A DNA stretch of 64,000 bases from assembly GCA_917880885.1 (NCBI GenBank), contig OU862920.1:2790001-2854000 (forward strand). The letters are read 5' to 3'. Below, piece by piece: positions 22,190 through 33,800 of the stretch; within the stretch, counting starts at the first letter, position 1, and every line of letters begins with the position of its first letter. The notes beneath the pieces are model-generated. The model saw only the letters and a list, made by a program, of their open reading frames with translations, did no database searches and had not been told where the DNA came from. Both the position numbers and the translations under genes were made by a program. This DNA is from Limnephilus marmoratus. Lineage: Eukaryota; Arthropoda; Insecta; Trichoptera; Limnephilidae.

Positions 22190-22529
22190 GGGACTAGGTG
22201 TGCGCATCCCTTCGACTCTTTCTGTATAAAATGGTGAGCTCTGGTTTCATGAAATTATGCATTGCTAAACCGTTTATCCGATTGCGATGAAACTTTGGGG
22301 ATTTGATGTGCGCATGCCGGCGATGGTTTCTCTGTATAAAAGTGAGCTCTGGCATCATGAAATTATGCATTGCTACTGCTACACCATTTAACCGATTGCG
22401 ATGAAAATTTGATATTTAACCGATCGATATTTAATTTAACACACACTCCTCCTCGCTTCATCCACGTTCACACGTCAAATCGCATAGTGTTTTAACCCGT
22501 TAGTTGCCTCTGCAACGGGCAAAAGCTAG
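22190..22529 (+). mobile_element. Helitron-like 3' terminus 2
   Basis: Two GTGAGCTCTGG...GATTGCGATGAAA units, then the shared ACACACTCCTCCTCGCTTCA block, hairpin CCCGTT...AACGGG and CTAG at 22526-22529 followed by T. The 5' (TC) end is not identified. Confidence 0.75.
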
Positions 22530-22638
22530 TGTTATATGACTGTTGGAAAAGCCCTAAGGGTGTAAATAAATAAATTAATAAATTTTAAGCATAATACAAA
22601 TTAAAATTATGCTGAGGTAAAAATAATCATATAAATAC

Positions 22639-23352
22639 AGTTTGTTAAATAAGAGTAGAAAACATAGGAGGGCGCCACTGTAGTTCAAATGGCAATACTG
22701 AAAATAAAACCATGGTGGTGATCTAAAGCTGTGTAACCTACATTTTTATTAAAAAAATAATAAGGATTAAAAGTGAAAAAAAAAATGATTGCAAAATATG
22801 TAGATACCCACTGTTCTCAAAATTAGAATTGCATACAGGTGTATAATTATGTGTTTGCAATTTTGTGTTAACCTACTGAAGAATAACGATATTGTAATGA
22901 AATATAAAACACACTTAAGAAATTGCTCACATTTATTTAATATTAGCTTAAGTTCCTAAGCCCGGGCTTAAGATCGTATGTCTACTTTTAGATCTGAATA
23001 CATTTAACTCATTCAGATCTAAAAGTAGTGTAACTAAACTCACCATTAATGATTCTTCCTTTCTACCTACTGTTAAATTCTAATTTATGTTAAATTAAAT
23101 GAAAGCCAATCACTTTGTAAAACGCAATTTAATCAAGTTTATGTCATTAAGTGGGTACCTTAACAACAGTGCTTTTTCGATTTAATTTTTTTAAAGAACA
23201 ATAAAACGTTTTTTTAATTATTGTGTGTGCAGTGTTCTGTATTTTCAATGACATTACACTTTAAAATAATATTTTACTGGTAAATTGGTGTTGCCAGCTT
23301 ACAAATTTGGTAGTTCCATTTTTTATATTACCTACTCTTATTTGGCAGACTC
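22639..23352 (-). mobile_element. Tc1/mariner-type MITE, copy 2 (714 bp)
   Basis: TA at 22637-22638 and 23353-23354. Reverse orientation relative to copies at 2465 and 13888. Ends CAGTTTGTTAAATAAGAGTA and TACTCTTATTTGGCAGACTC. Confidence 0.82.
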
Positions 23353-23464
23353 TAAGTCGTTTCAATGTGGCATAACCACAGTTTGAATTGCCTTGAACTC
23401 AAATGCTTGCAGAACTTAAATATAACAATATTAAATTTGATTTATATAAAATATATATAGGAAA

Positions 23465-23640
23465 AAAAATAATGGATAACCTAGTTTTAACCACGTTTAT
23501 TGATTATAAAAAACCGACATAATTCGTGAGCGATGTTCACTTCCTCAGGTTTTACGAGTACTACTTAAAACTGATTATAACAATAATAGACTCAAAGGTG
23601 TCAATGGAAAGGCGAGAAGGGGGAGGGGGTAATAGAGTAT
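23465..23640 (-). mobile_element. Penelope/LINE-like 3'-terminal fragment with hammerhead-like core
   Basis: Reverse-complement relative of 54270-54450. Landmarks on the minus strand are CTCCCCCTTCTCGCC, CTGAGGA at 23542-23548, a GTGA/TCAC stem, GAAT, and the terminal CAATAAACGTGGTTAAAAC. Confidence 0.6.
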
Positions 23641-23835
23641 AATTTACAAGGGGGACATGTTTAATATTGAGTCATTTAAAAATATTTTTTCCAATTCCAT
23701 AACAGAGAATGTACAAAATGAAATTCTTCCTGCATTTTATGCAAACAATAAACTTAAATTAAAAATTATTATAAGCAATAATTATCAGCCTGAAACACTC
23801 GTCCACATTGAAAAATCTTCCGAGAAAAGATACAT

Positions 23836-23908
23836 GACGCCAACGGGACTTGAACCCGTGTCCTCTCGATTGCCGGTCGATTGCTCTTGACCACTGAGCT
23901 ATGGCGGC
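23836..23908 (-). tRNA. tRNA-like sequence, cloverleaf but probably a pseudogene or SINE head
   Basis: Seventy-three nt with D stem GCTC/GAGC, perfect T arm (ACGGG TTCAAGT CCCGT) and six of seven acceptor pairs. The anticodon loop reads CCGGCAA, so U33 is replaced by C and the nominal GGC (Ala) anticodon is doubtful. A and B boxes are intact, so Pol III transcription is possible. Confidence 0.5.
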
Positions 23909-23970
23909 TTATCTCATACCCGCCTCATCTCATAAACTTAAATTACATTCTAACCAATAAGGAGGGAGAT

Positions 23971-24330
23971 TTAAAAATGAAAAATCTGGAATGTATAATT
24001 AGTGTTACTATAATGAAACATAATATGAATATTCATACATAGAGAAAATATAAGTTGGCTTTTTTGATAAATTTTATTTATTGGTAATACTTTGAATTCA
24101 TCGAATAATTTTTGAGTTGAATAGTCTAATTGTTTCTTTAGAATAATTTTGATGAGTCTTCTATGTATTACTTCAAGTGGGGTTAAGTTGGTTTTATACG
24201 CTCTTCCCCAGTCTATTATTCCGTATTGTAGAACTGATTGGGCTAATGCATAGTAGACCTTTAGTAGCATAGATTTATGTAGGATATTTCTTAGTTTGAG
24301 GAATACGTAATAAAGTTTACGTATTCTGTT
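23971..24330 (-). pseudogene. LINE reverse-transcriptase relic (minus)
   Basis: Encodes LKVYYALAQSVLQYGIIDWG, then RRLIKIILKK, DYSTQKLFDEFKVLP and NKIYQKSQLIF. This is the connection region downstream of the RT palm in CR1/Jockey-like LINEs. Palm motifs are missing. Confidence 0.8.
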
Positions 24331-24468
24331 TACAGTTTGTGCAATATGTTCTGTCCATTTAACATGTTGATCTATGCCTAAATATTAAAAAAAAAATTGA
24401 GATTTTTGAGCATTTAGGTCGAATTGCAGTTGTCCGTATAATTATTACAAGAGTTATGAATAGTAATA

Positions 24469-25360
24469 TTGAAATTTATTTTTGGATGGATTTTGTCTGA
24501 TAATTTATTTATTTACGCTCTTTTTCGGGGTTTTTACATGTGTAGTAAAAATTATATATGTATGTATTGTACATACTGCCTCAGTGATAATATTTTATAT
24601 TCATTTAAAGATAAATTGAAGATGTCCACTGACTTTAACAGTGACCTTATATTCAAAATACTGAGAGTATTTGATGTTCGACAGATCTATGTAAAAACTA
24701 TCCTCATGCATCTCTTTAAAAACAAACATGTGCTTTGCGAAAAAAAAATAAACTTAAGATTTACACGTAACTCCAACAAAGACATATTGCATGTTCCAGC
24801 ACTCTCTTCCACCTTTGGTCAACGTAGCTTTAGATACATTGCCACAAAAATATTCAACATTCTCCCAGAAAACATCAAACTGAGTCAAACACAGAGAGAG
24901 TTTAAAAAATATGTTAAAATATGGATACATTCTAATGATCGAGCCTATACTGGTGCCCTCACCCAAACGCCCAGTCATTGACAGTTGTTATTGTAGTAAT
25001 AACCTTGCAGTTTATGAATTGTGTAGGTATATGCAAACAATAATGTTAACTAAAATAAAGTTTTTGCTGTATGGAAACCTACTTTACACATTTATAAAAA
25101 AATCATAGATAAAATTGCGAGAAACAATTAACAAAAATTCTGCCTCAATACAGGTTCACCTAGTGAGGCAGGCTATGCACAACTAAAAATACTGTATAAC
25201 TATACTACTTTTGTGTAACCTTTCTTACGTTGCTTCCTATTTGTTAATTTTTCTGTACTGATTGATGTAATCTATTTGTAAACTACTTTGAGCATGTAAT
25301 TTTTTTAGTTATATCGTTGTTATTTCATTGAATAAAGATTATTATTATTATTATTACTTT
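24469..25360 (+). pseudogene. LINE relic (plus) with 3' UTR and (ATT)n tail
   Basis: The frame to 24981 ends in FGQRSFRYIATKIFNILPEN then REFKKYVKIWI, the classic LINE ORF2 C-terminus. It is followed by a CAATACAGGTTCACCTAGTG region and an ATT microsatellite at 25336-25358. Different orientation from the neighbour at 23971, so a separate insertion. Confidence 0.8.
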
Positions 25361-25639
25361 GTATAATTATTTCCCTCCATTAGTATTCTGGACAAAGAGG
25401 AATACATATGGTAATTAGTCCCAAAAATTCTGAACTGAAATAAATACCGACTTTTAGTATTACTTAATGGAATCCGTATTACTGATTAACGCAAGCAATA
25501 CGGAACTACTAACTACGTCATTTAAAATTTTATATAGAAATACCAAGTCAGTGAAAATCCTTCTGTCTGACAATTTAAGCATATATGTATCATTTAAAAA
25601 TAGTGTTGTAGAAAAGTGTTATTATAGATGCTGGAAAAC

Positions 25640-25961
25640 CCATTTTAAAATTTAGAAAACGAAAGAGTTTTTTTGTATTCTTTCAACATCTTTTATGAAT
25701 ATTATAACGTGGGTTCTAGATGGGAGAATTGTACTCAAATTGACTTCGAACATAGGCAAAATATAACAGTTTAATACACTGTATGTTGTTAAAATTTCTA
25801 GTTAGTTTGGTTATAAATCCTAACATTTTAGTCTTTAATTTGTGTTGATGTCTCAAGAGATGTAGTATCATTAGAGCATCAGTAGCTTTTAGGACATATT
25901 GGTATTCAATGTCAAGGTTTTTATCGACAATGTCAGCCGGGTGGTGCCGGCAGATCAGCAA
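25640..25961 (-). pseudogene. LINE reverse-transcriptase relic (minus), second family
   Basis: Encodes LKTKMLGFITKLTRNFNN and IKLLYFAYVRSQFEYNSPI, matching the K-x-LGFI...LYxxYVRSxLEYxS signature of the segment after the RT thumb. The remainder towards 25640 is degraded. Confidence 0.75.
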
Positions 25962-25974
25962 AGTGTAATACTTC

Positions 25975-26280
25975 CATGCAAGTTAGTGACGAAGCGCGGA
26001 CCCCCATGAGGCGGCCGAATATCGCTATAATTAGAAGACCCGCGCGGCGCGTTCACAGCCAAATGCCGAGAGTTACATCGGCTGCTGGGGCCGTTAGCGT
26101 TTGCCGTTAGTCTGCGTGTTTCCCTCGCTAATCGTGCATCTCACCATCTGACATTTACATTACTAAACTTATCGTTAAGTTTCAGTTTGTGAACTCGAAC
26201 AACGAGTCTCGTGTGAGTACTACAGCTTTTACGCATTGATATTGTTGAATTAGTGAAAGTTCTTAGTAAATGTAAGTCTT
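25975..26280 (+). promoter_or_regulatory. GC-rich island, possible promoter or first exon
   Basis: An abrupt GC/CpG-rich patch (GACCCGCGCGGCGCGTTCAC near 26040) in AT-rich DNA. It is followed by an initiator-like TTTCAGTTTG near 26184 and a GTGAGT donor-like site at 26213. It might serve an unseen noncoding first exon or be the 5' end of a retroelement. Confidence 0.25.
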
Positions 26281-26758
26281 AAAAAATTGTCATTGTTAAT
26301 CAGCCAAAACTTTTGGTACACACTTTGTCAACAAGCTTTGTTGTTAGATCAAAGTTAGACTGACACCATCACAGCAGTCGAAACATGTGTTTTTGCATGA
26401 AACTTTTTAAAAATGTAGTAAACCTTCAAGATGTCTATTATTAAGTATCTACAGCATTATTTGCAAATTATTGGGATAAAAATACTTAAAAGATGGGAAA
26501 GGAACAATTTAACCATTTTAGGAGACTATGAAATTTGTTACAATAAAAACGTAGGTATCATTTTGAATATTTTAGCTAAATAAATGCAAATTATTATTAA
26601 CGAATTATTTTTTTCCTCATCTTTTAATCAATAAAGTGTACCTAAAAGAAAACAATTTCCGAGATTTGTTTAAAATCTCAATACTTACCTAATAGCTGTT
26701 AAATATCAAACATTAATAGCTATTTTTTACGATTAGAATTATAAAAAATAGTTTTTCA
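26281..26758. other. AT-rich stretch, nothing recognised
   Basis: No coding signal and no repeat partner noticed. Confidence 0.4.
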
Positions 26759-27041
26759 ATGTCCGTTTTACACCATCTCTTTTTTCAGCCCGATTGCACT
26801 TGCAGTCAAAAGTCAAAAATTTTCGCTTTATGCGATCGCTATTTTCATCTCTATTTTCATATCTACGATTTTATTTGGCATCACAGCAAACAGATTGGTT
26901 CATGTGTTGTTTGCAGTGATGACAATTGAAATCGTAGATATGAAAATAAAGATGAAAATAGCGATCGCGTAAAGCGAAAAATATTGACTTTGGTCTCTAA
27001 TTGGAATCGGGCTGAAAAAAAAATGGTGTAAAACCTACATA
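26759..27041. mobile_element. Foldback MITE with arms of about 125 bp
   Basis: Outer ends GTTTTACACCAT and ATGGTGTAAAAC. The inverted arms include GCGATCGC, ATTTTCATATCTACGATTT and a GCATCAC/GTGATGAC block, meeting around 26900. Almost the whole element can fold into one hairpin. No coding capacity. Confidence 0.85.
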
Positions 27042-28640
27042 AGAACCGTACATTCCAATGAGAATTTAGCTATTTTTGATACTGATCGAAATTTTTTCCA
27101 ATTTTTTTATTTTATATTTTACCATTACCGATTTCAGCCTATTAAGGCCATCTTCACCGGTCAAAAATTAAATAATTGTAAAAAATTAAAAATTGTTTTG
27201 GTAAATGAGATTATCCGTGGAAACAAAACAATTATTCCCACTCAGTCCATTTATTCGCGCATCAACACTATCAAAAATAGATAAATGAGTCAAAAGTTTA
27301 TCAGAATTCAGAGTCCAAACCTCGAATTTATATTACAGTGGAAGCTGTAACGTAAGCATTTTACGTAATCTAATAATGTGTGCATACGTACAATAAAGGA
27401 AGTTCATTATTTCAAAATGTTTATATGTTTGTTGTTTCAGATTCCACAAGAATAATCAGGAACCCATTAGCACTCATTTGTCAATATTTACAATTGAGTA
27501 TGCGGGCGGATCTAAGGTCTAAGGTCAGTTCCATATTATTTATATAACAATTCTTATATTTCTGTTATGATGTTATTAATGCTTTCCACAATCTCTGGAA
27601 TAATCTGAAACATTCCTTGTATTTGCCAATATCTTGTACAATTTTCATCCATTAGCCTTTCAGAAATTTTGCGCATTTTTCAGATCAAAATATGTATTTC
27701 CGCTTTAGAATAAAATGCAAGTAAATAGAGTATTTCTGAACATATCTCAAAACTAAACAATGTTTTTGAAAGGTGATGAACAACGCTTTCACGTGTTATA
27801 ATTCAAAATAAACATATCATTTTTGAAAAAAAAATTTACGAAACATGCATATTTTATTAGACAAATGTTTTATAAGCGTTGCCGTCACGTCATTTTTTTG
27901 TCTTTTCATACAAAAATTATTAATGAAAAATACTCAAGTTTTTATTTTTTTTCAATTTGCGATTCAAAACTTTGGTTTCATAAAGGTGTATATTTTACTC
28001 TTTTGGTGGTTATTTTATAGAATTTTCTATAAAGCGTGGTGTTTTACCTTTCTAACACCGTTTAGAACATATTTCTCACTCTGATAGTAAAGAAGTTACA
28101 GCGACTTATATGAGACATATGCGAGCTGGGACAAAAATGGTCTCCTGCCATTCAACGGGTTAGTTCTAGACCTTATGTCACTACCATTGATTTATAACAC
28201 CTAAATACACTTACATTGATGAATCACATAATTAAATGCGTAGGCACCTATTGGTAATTTTCGTCAACACACTAAAAGAATTTTCATATATGGAATCTAA
28301 TGAATTTTATAAAGAGCGGTAGGTATGCATTTTTTGCAACATGATATTTGCCGAAAAAGAGTTGAAGACGATTTTAAAAAGTAACTTTAACACACTGACG
28401 GCTTTTCACGTATTTTGAAGGAGGGAGTGTTGAAAAATTAATCTTCTTAAGATTTAAAATATGAGAGTTCTACTACCTGCCAAGCAAATCAACATCTAGT
28501 CTCTCTTGAACGATCATGACTCTTTCTCGGCAAATTCACGATTTTGAAAAATTACTGCTTTGGCGTTTTGCATACCGGGCGGCGATATGTTACTGGTATC
28601 AGTGAATCATTTATCGATTTGTACAATTATTTCAATAGCC
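27042..28640. other. Intergenic stretch with a retroelement 3'-end trace, no gene seen
   Basis: A hammerhead-like core lies at 27132-27157 on the minus strand. Sequence 27690-28090 shares blocks with 590-960. The 79-codon frame at 27845 is hydrophobic AT-rich noise. Confidence 0.4.
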
Positions 28641-28984
28641 ATGTTTACAAATTGTACATGTACCAACATACCTGAATCATTGAAAAAATTACATGGTAAT
28701 AATTCATGTGTGTAGGTAGATATTGTACATGTACCTTCACAGTAATGATTCAGTTGTACAGGTACCTGCATGTCCCATCATTGAATATTTCGCGATTTTT
28801 GATACATGCGCCATTTATATTTTTATCCTTTTGAATCATTGACCATTTTAGCGACTATTACAGGAGCATCATACATGAATACTAGCAGATCCGGACACAC
28901 GTTGATGTGGCTAACGAAACACAACGCCACGCCATTACCCAACGCCATCTGTTAAATCAAATTCACATCCAATCCACCCGCTTG

Positions 28985-29166
28985 CCAGCCCGCTCCCTTT
29001 ATTTATATATTTCAACCAATTTTCATAAAACCTTCACAAATTATATACCTAAAAACCTTTGTCATGAATGACTATCTATAGGTAAAAACCGCATGAAAAT
29101 CCGTTGCGTAGTTTAAAGATCTAAGCGCACAGACAGCGGGAGCGACTTCATTTTATACTATGTAAA
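28985..29166 (+). mobile_element. RTE-type LINE 3'-tail
   Basis: Contains AAATCCGTTGCGTAGTTTAA, GATCTAAGCGCACAGACAGC and GGGAGCGACTTCATTTTATA, the familiar RTE 3' end. The last 25 bp are present twice in tandem (29147-29195). Confidence 0.7.
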
Positions 29167-29192
29167 CGGCCTTCATTTTATACTATGTTGAC

Positions 29193-29610
29193 GGCCGGCG
29201 TAGTGTAGCGGTAAGGCTCTTGACTCGCATTCCCAAGGTCGCGGGATCGAATCCCAATTTTATTTGATTAATTTGTGTTATTTCACAATTTATTCATTTA
29301 AAACAATATATAGTATATTTGCGGCACATTCCAGAGTGGAAGATACTCTCATTATCGCCCTGGTGTAAGACCACTATTCAGAATTGAAACGGTGCTTGAA
29401 ATGGCATTAGCCGTGTTTGGTGACTAGATCTGAATAGCCAGGTACTTCCCCACCTTCACCCCCTATCTCCACCTTCCTCTTCCCTATCTCCTTCCCCTCC
29501 CCACTACCTTCAGCCTCACAACATACCCCAATTGGGGATGCCATAGTCTCACTGGCTCCAGACGGAAGCAGCTGGGACTCTTGTGAGGTATCTCTATAAA
29601 AAAAAAATAT
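29193..29610 (+). mobile_element. tRNA-derived SINE
   Basis: The Pol III head at 29193-29258 has an A box (TAGTGTAGCGGTAAGG) and B box (GGATCGAATCC). A long body with CCTCACAACATACCCCAATT and an A-rich tail at about 29600 follow. A body-only copy is at 52800-52935. Confidence 0.75.
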
Positions 29611-30439
29611 ATATACATAAATGCATTTTTTTATGTTTTTTCAACTCACGAGGCCATATTTGGGGATACTATACAGAAAGTAAAAAGCTGTGTGCTAAAA
29701 AAACCCACATTCATGGAGGAAGGAACTACTGACTGTGTCGTGAAAACGACTCGTTCTCATATGTTAATGTTCAACCGCTTACAGATGTCGGGTACGGAAT
29801 GCCAAAGGATTCGACGACGTCAGTTTTTCAGAGTAGGTACAGGTACCCTCCATTTAAATTTAAAATACCGGTACAGCGCGCACCTAATTTCAAACAGAAG
29901 TGTATTTTATTACTGCAATGCGTTCGGTAATAAAGTTAAATAAACCTTAAACCTTTCATCGTGATGTATTTTTAGGGTATTATGCCGTGTTGCGCTACCT
30001 CCTTCTTTAGCCAATGTTCCGGACACACTATGTAAACTGCACACTTGTATTTTTTTTTCATTTTGCGATTACTTCAGTAGCCAAATGAATCTACTGGAAT
30101 CATTGTCCACTTTGCGTCTTTACTTGAGATACATGGGCTTTATTTACCGAGATACTTGTATCACAATTTATTAGAAAAATATAATAAACTTATAATTTTT
30201 AGACATTCGATTAGTCCAGGAGCCATATGATCCTGAACCCGATTGCCCGTTGTGTGATTATTTCAGTCGTGCACCTGAAATATTCCTTGTCCAGCGATGA
30301 CTTCAAGAATTATGTGTACCGTCGATATATTAAAACCCATTAAGTCCCTGGTCATCTAGAAATTAAGCGTAACGAGAAAGTCGAGTCTATCGCTAAACTA
30401 GGAACAATCTCTGGTTTTATTCCTTTAGATTTTAAAATT

Positions 30440-30812
30440 TCTTAGATTTTAAGATCTCTGTTGTCTTCTCTGTTCTTAAATCCAAAATTCGAGTCCTCGA
30501 TAGTCCAGTGCCAGTGTGGTGTGGAGAAGGAGACACTTTGCCATGTATTTTTCAATTGTAAAAATCATTCTTCCTTCAAAAGCATATATCATTTGCTTAT
30601 TAAAATCTACCACCATTCTCCCATCAGTATTCTGTATTTGCTGTCTCTCAACAATTCTCGCGTTTTTTTTCATTTTTATTTAAGTTCATGGACTTGAATG
30701 ACTTCAATATTTGATTTGGCCTATTCCCTTATAGATTATCCTCAAAATTATAACTATCTTTCTTAACTTTTTCGGCATAAAGCACTATTCGGCATAATGC
30801 CTATTAAAAAAA
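30440..30812 (+). pseudogene. LINE ORF2 C-terminal zinc-knuckle relic
   Basis: Encodes VQCQCGVEKETLCHVFFNCK, the CxCG...H...C motif at the end of R1/Jockey-type LINE proteins, then a T/A-rich 3' region ending in an A10 tail near 30805. Confidence 0.7.
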
Positions 30813-30899
30813 AAACTTGAAACAACGGCAGAAAATACAAATTTTGTCGAAAGATGGTCTTGTGATCGTACCCTCGCAACTGAACAGGGCGGTTAGATT

Positions 30900-31035
30900 G
30901 AACATTCTATATGGAGACGATGTATGAATGTGAGTGAGGCAAATAGTGTGTGTGCCAAGACCGAGTTGTTTGGCGGTCCGTCCTCTCTACCTACCCCTGC
31001 GAGGAAATGGGGTGATGGTTAGTGAGTTAGTTAGT
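30900..31035 (+). mobile_element. LINE 3'-end fragment, same family as 52480-52790
   Basis: Shares GAGACGATGTATGAATGTGA, CCAAGACCG, GTTGTTTGGCGG and GTGATGGTTAGTGAGTTAGT with 52670-52785. Confidence 0.75.
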
Positions 31036-31199
31036 CAATCGATTTTTTATTCATTCAAAATTTGCTTTATCTACAATGTAGATACAAAAATTCTCAAACG
31101 CGTGATGATAAAATTATTAAAATTACGTACTATTGTTTTGATCATAAGTAGGTACCTATACATAAATTTTCAATAATGTCAAGCAAAATAAGTCTATAA

Positions 31200-31560
31200 A
31201 AAAATCTGAAATACATCAATTTGTAAGAACGTAAATAAAAAGACAACTGAAGTATTTTCTTCGTAAAACATATTATTTGTTTTATTATAATATATCATAT
31301 TCATAATGTATTGATTTATTTTACTGTATGATTATATGAATTGAAAAGTGTGGTGCATAACACAACATTTTGTTTGAAAATTTAACGAATCCGCCATCGA
31401 CCAACGGAATATCCTTATTTTAATAAAAATAAACATATTTTTTCAAAATTTAAAACATAACTTTACTAGATAAAGTAACAATCTTTCGATAGCAGTTTAT
31501 ATATTTTTTTGTAGAAAATAGTCGACACGTCTATATTTTGATTTAAAAATGACATATTAC
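31200..31560. other. AT-rich stretch, nothing recognised
   Basis: No coding or repeat structure noted. Confidence 0.4.
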
Positions 31561-31878
31561 TGGTTGTGTCTGGCTATTACCTCTTAACTAGTTGTTCGAT
31601 GTGTGTACGCAAGTGTGTACATCGATGTGTGTACGCATGTGTGTACATCGTAGTGTGTACGTTGGTCGATGTGTGCACGTCTTGAGTTTACTTCAGATGT
31701 AAACCATACTCGTGTGTACCTTCCTGAATCGTTGCCCGTTTTGTGATTACTTCGGATGAGCACCATTCCTTGTCTAGCGATGACTTCAAGAATTATGTGT
31801 ACTCATCGATATATTAACTAGTTGAACGGTATGAGCACGCTTTGCTAGTCTCGAGACTACTTCAGACGTGAATCATTA

Positions 31879-32473
31879 CAAAGGGTGTTAAGGGACTTAC
31901 TTGACTTACTTTAATCAGTAATTTCTGACATTATTTGGAGTAAAAAACGTTAGTGGAATTTTGGTCCCTGTGACATTTTTGATGTTCCTTTTTTAAGTGA
32001 AAACTTCTTTAGCACCGTTGTGATTTGAAACTCGATGTAACAAAAAAGCGACATTAAAAAGAGACAAAACACATCCATCTTAGGATTTAGCCTGCGAGAG
32101 AATGAGATAGAATGATCGGTCCTCTTTGTGCGGTGCTTCGTAACCTCCCCACTCTTGTGTACTTTAATTTTTTGAAGGTTTCACTTCAACCGCGTGTGAA
32201 GTGCTCACATGATTTCTTTTCTACAAAAACATTAAAAAATAGTAAGTGATGGGCAGTTAGGGGTGGGGTAAGCAGTTGGGCGGTTACTCGGCTGAGTGAC
32301 CAGTGACGACATGCTGAATCATTTATTTTGTTTGATTTTGAAGAAAAAATAAATTTTTAAAAAGTGTTTGAAAAAGTCACCGGAGATCAAAATTTCATTT
32401 ACATTTTACTCCAAATAATGTCAGGAATTACTAAAAATTACTAAAAAAATAAAACGTCCTTTAACACCCTGTG
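31879..32473. mobile_element. Long-TIR element with TA duplication, copy 1
   Basis: TA at 31877-31878 and 32474-32475. The inverted ends share AGGGTGTTAA and about 80 further bp, including CTGACATTATTTGGAGTAAA. It was split by insertion of a Helentron-like copy at 31988-32215. Other copies: 48695-49043 and 55616-55814. Confidence 0.8.
31988..32215 (+). mobile_element. Helentron-like element nested in a long-TIR element
   Basis: From TTTAAGTGAAAACTTCTTTA to GGTTTCACTTCAACCGCGTG and GTGAAGTGCTCAC. It interrupts the copy described at 31879-32473, so it inserted later. Confidence 0.75.
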
Positions 32474-33039
32474 TATGTCCTCCTGTCCCTCCTGAATCAT
32501 TGCCTATTTTGTGATTACTCCGGACGCATACAGTACCTGAATCTTTCATTGTCATCCTTACGATGACTACAAAAAGCAGATGTACCCATCTATAAATAAT
32601 GAACTAGTTAACCGACGTGTTGCTAGAATCGCGATTACTCCATACGTGAACCATATATGTATCTTCCTGTACCCGTTTTGCGATTACCTTAGGCACCTGA
32701 CGTGTAGCCCGCAGCTTTTGATGAACGTCCCCGCCTAGCGAGCGGCTGTCACACCTCGGACGCGTCTATAAATAACTCGGTCCACCGACGATTACGCGAG
32801 AAATTATGCATGTTTGTAACACCTTCGTTGGATCCACGTCGGGACGTCAGATCCTCTAATATTTTGGTTCAAAAACCGAGAACTGTGTATATGTAAACAC
32901 GCCCGGTAAAACTTGACAAAATGCCAAAAATGTTAAAGGGGACATTCTGGACTTGACATTAATCGGGCTTCTATTTCGTCATTCACATAAAGTAATAAAT
33001 TTTTAATACTGTATCCAAAAAGATAAAAATTCCACGATG

Positions 33040-33135
33040 ACAGAATCGTTTTGGTTTGTCATTGTTTATTTTCTAATGTGACCGGTGGTGTCCCTAAAGG
33101 ATCAGTTCTGGTCCAGTTCTGTTTATTTTGTACAA
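33040..33135 (+). pseudogene. Short reverse-transcriptase relic (GVPKGSVL)
   Basis: Reads VTGGVPKGSVLVQFCLF, RT motif 4 of a LINE. Only about 30 codons survive. Confidence 0.6.
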
Positions 33136-33499
33136 ATCAGATCTGCATAACTGTGATGTATCCCTGTTATCCTCTACAGAGATATTGTCTTTTTTTATTA
33201 GTACTGGACCTTATCTCAGTACTATGTTGTTAGATTGAAAGACTTTGGTTATTTGAAATCACAGTGACTGTTTGTTGTCATTAAGTACAATACAAATATG
33301 GTTTAAGAGGACACACGTCCTTATAACTCGCTAGCTAGATTTTGTCTGTCGAGCTCCCGTAAAGGGAATAACTTCTTTCTCTCTGATCGACTATGTTCGG
33401 CACACGTCGTAACCGACTCCATGTGACCCGAGCATATCATAAACAACAGAAACAATGCTAGAACTGATTACAACTAATATTCCGATATGTTACAGTTTC

Positions 33500-33800
33500 A
33501 GTTATACCAGCTGATAACTTTACAACCTCATAACCTCTCTCCGCAGGAAGAAGAGACAGAGATGATGGAGCCCAACATAACTATGTCTTGGCACAAACCC
33601 TTCATTCACATTCATAGATGTTCTCGTACATATGCTTCTGTTATTTTGACTCTCGACATAGCCCGTCTCAAGTATTCGATTCATTTCCCCGATCCCATTT
33701 ATTTCCGCGTCATGCATTCTGCTTACATTCCTTTTTCTTTGCATTCGTTCTAGGTGCCCAATCATATAAGTACCCGTTTCTTAAAATTATCCATTACTTA
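33500..33800 (-). pseudogene. LINE ORF2 C-terminal relic (minus)
   Basis: Encodes IGHLERMQRKRNVSRMHDAE and continues in frame for 81 codons. The GHLERM start resembles the RTE/Jockey region between RT and C-terminus. Related DNA lies at 52480-52790. Confidence 0.5.

Larger units (their letters stand above)
28640..32900 (+). repeat. Old diverged satellite-like repeat, broken by insertions
   Basis: Variants of CCTGAATCATTGCCCGTTTT followed by GCGATTACTTCGGACGTG recur near 28669, 28838, 30100, 30232, 31723, 31860, 32490, 32630 and 32665. Several gaps are close to 170 bp or half that. Related GATGACTTCAAGAATTATGT blocks lie at 30297 and 31770. Confidence 0.55.

Noticed and set aside
23836..23908. 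Functional tRNA-Ala gene
   Set aside because: C in place of U33 and an acceptor mismatch; embedded among retroelement fragments, so listed only as tRNA-like.
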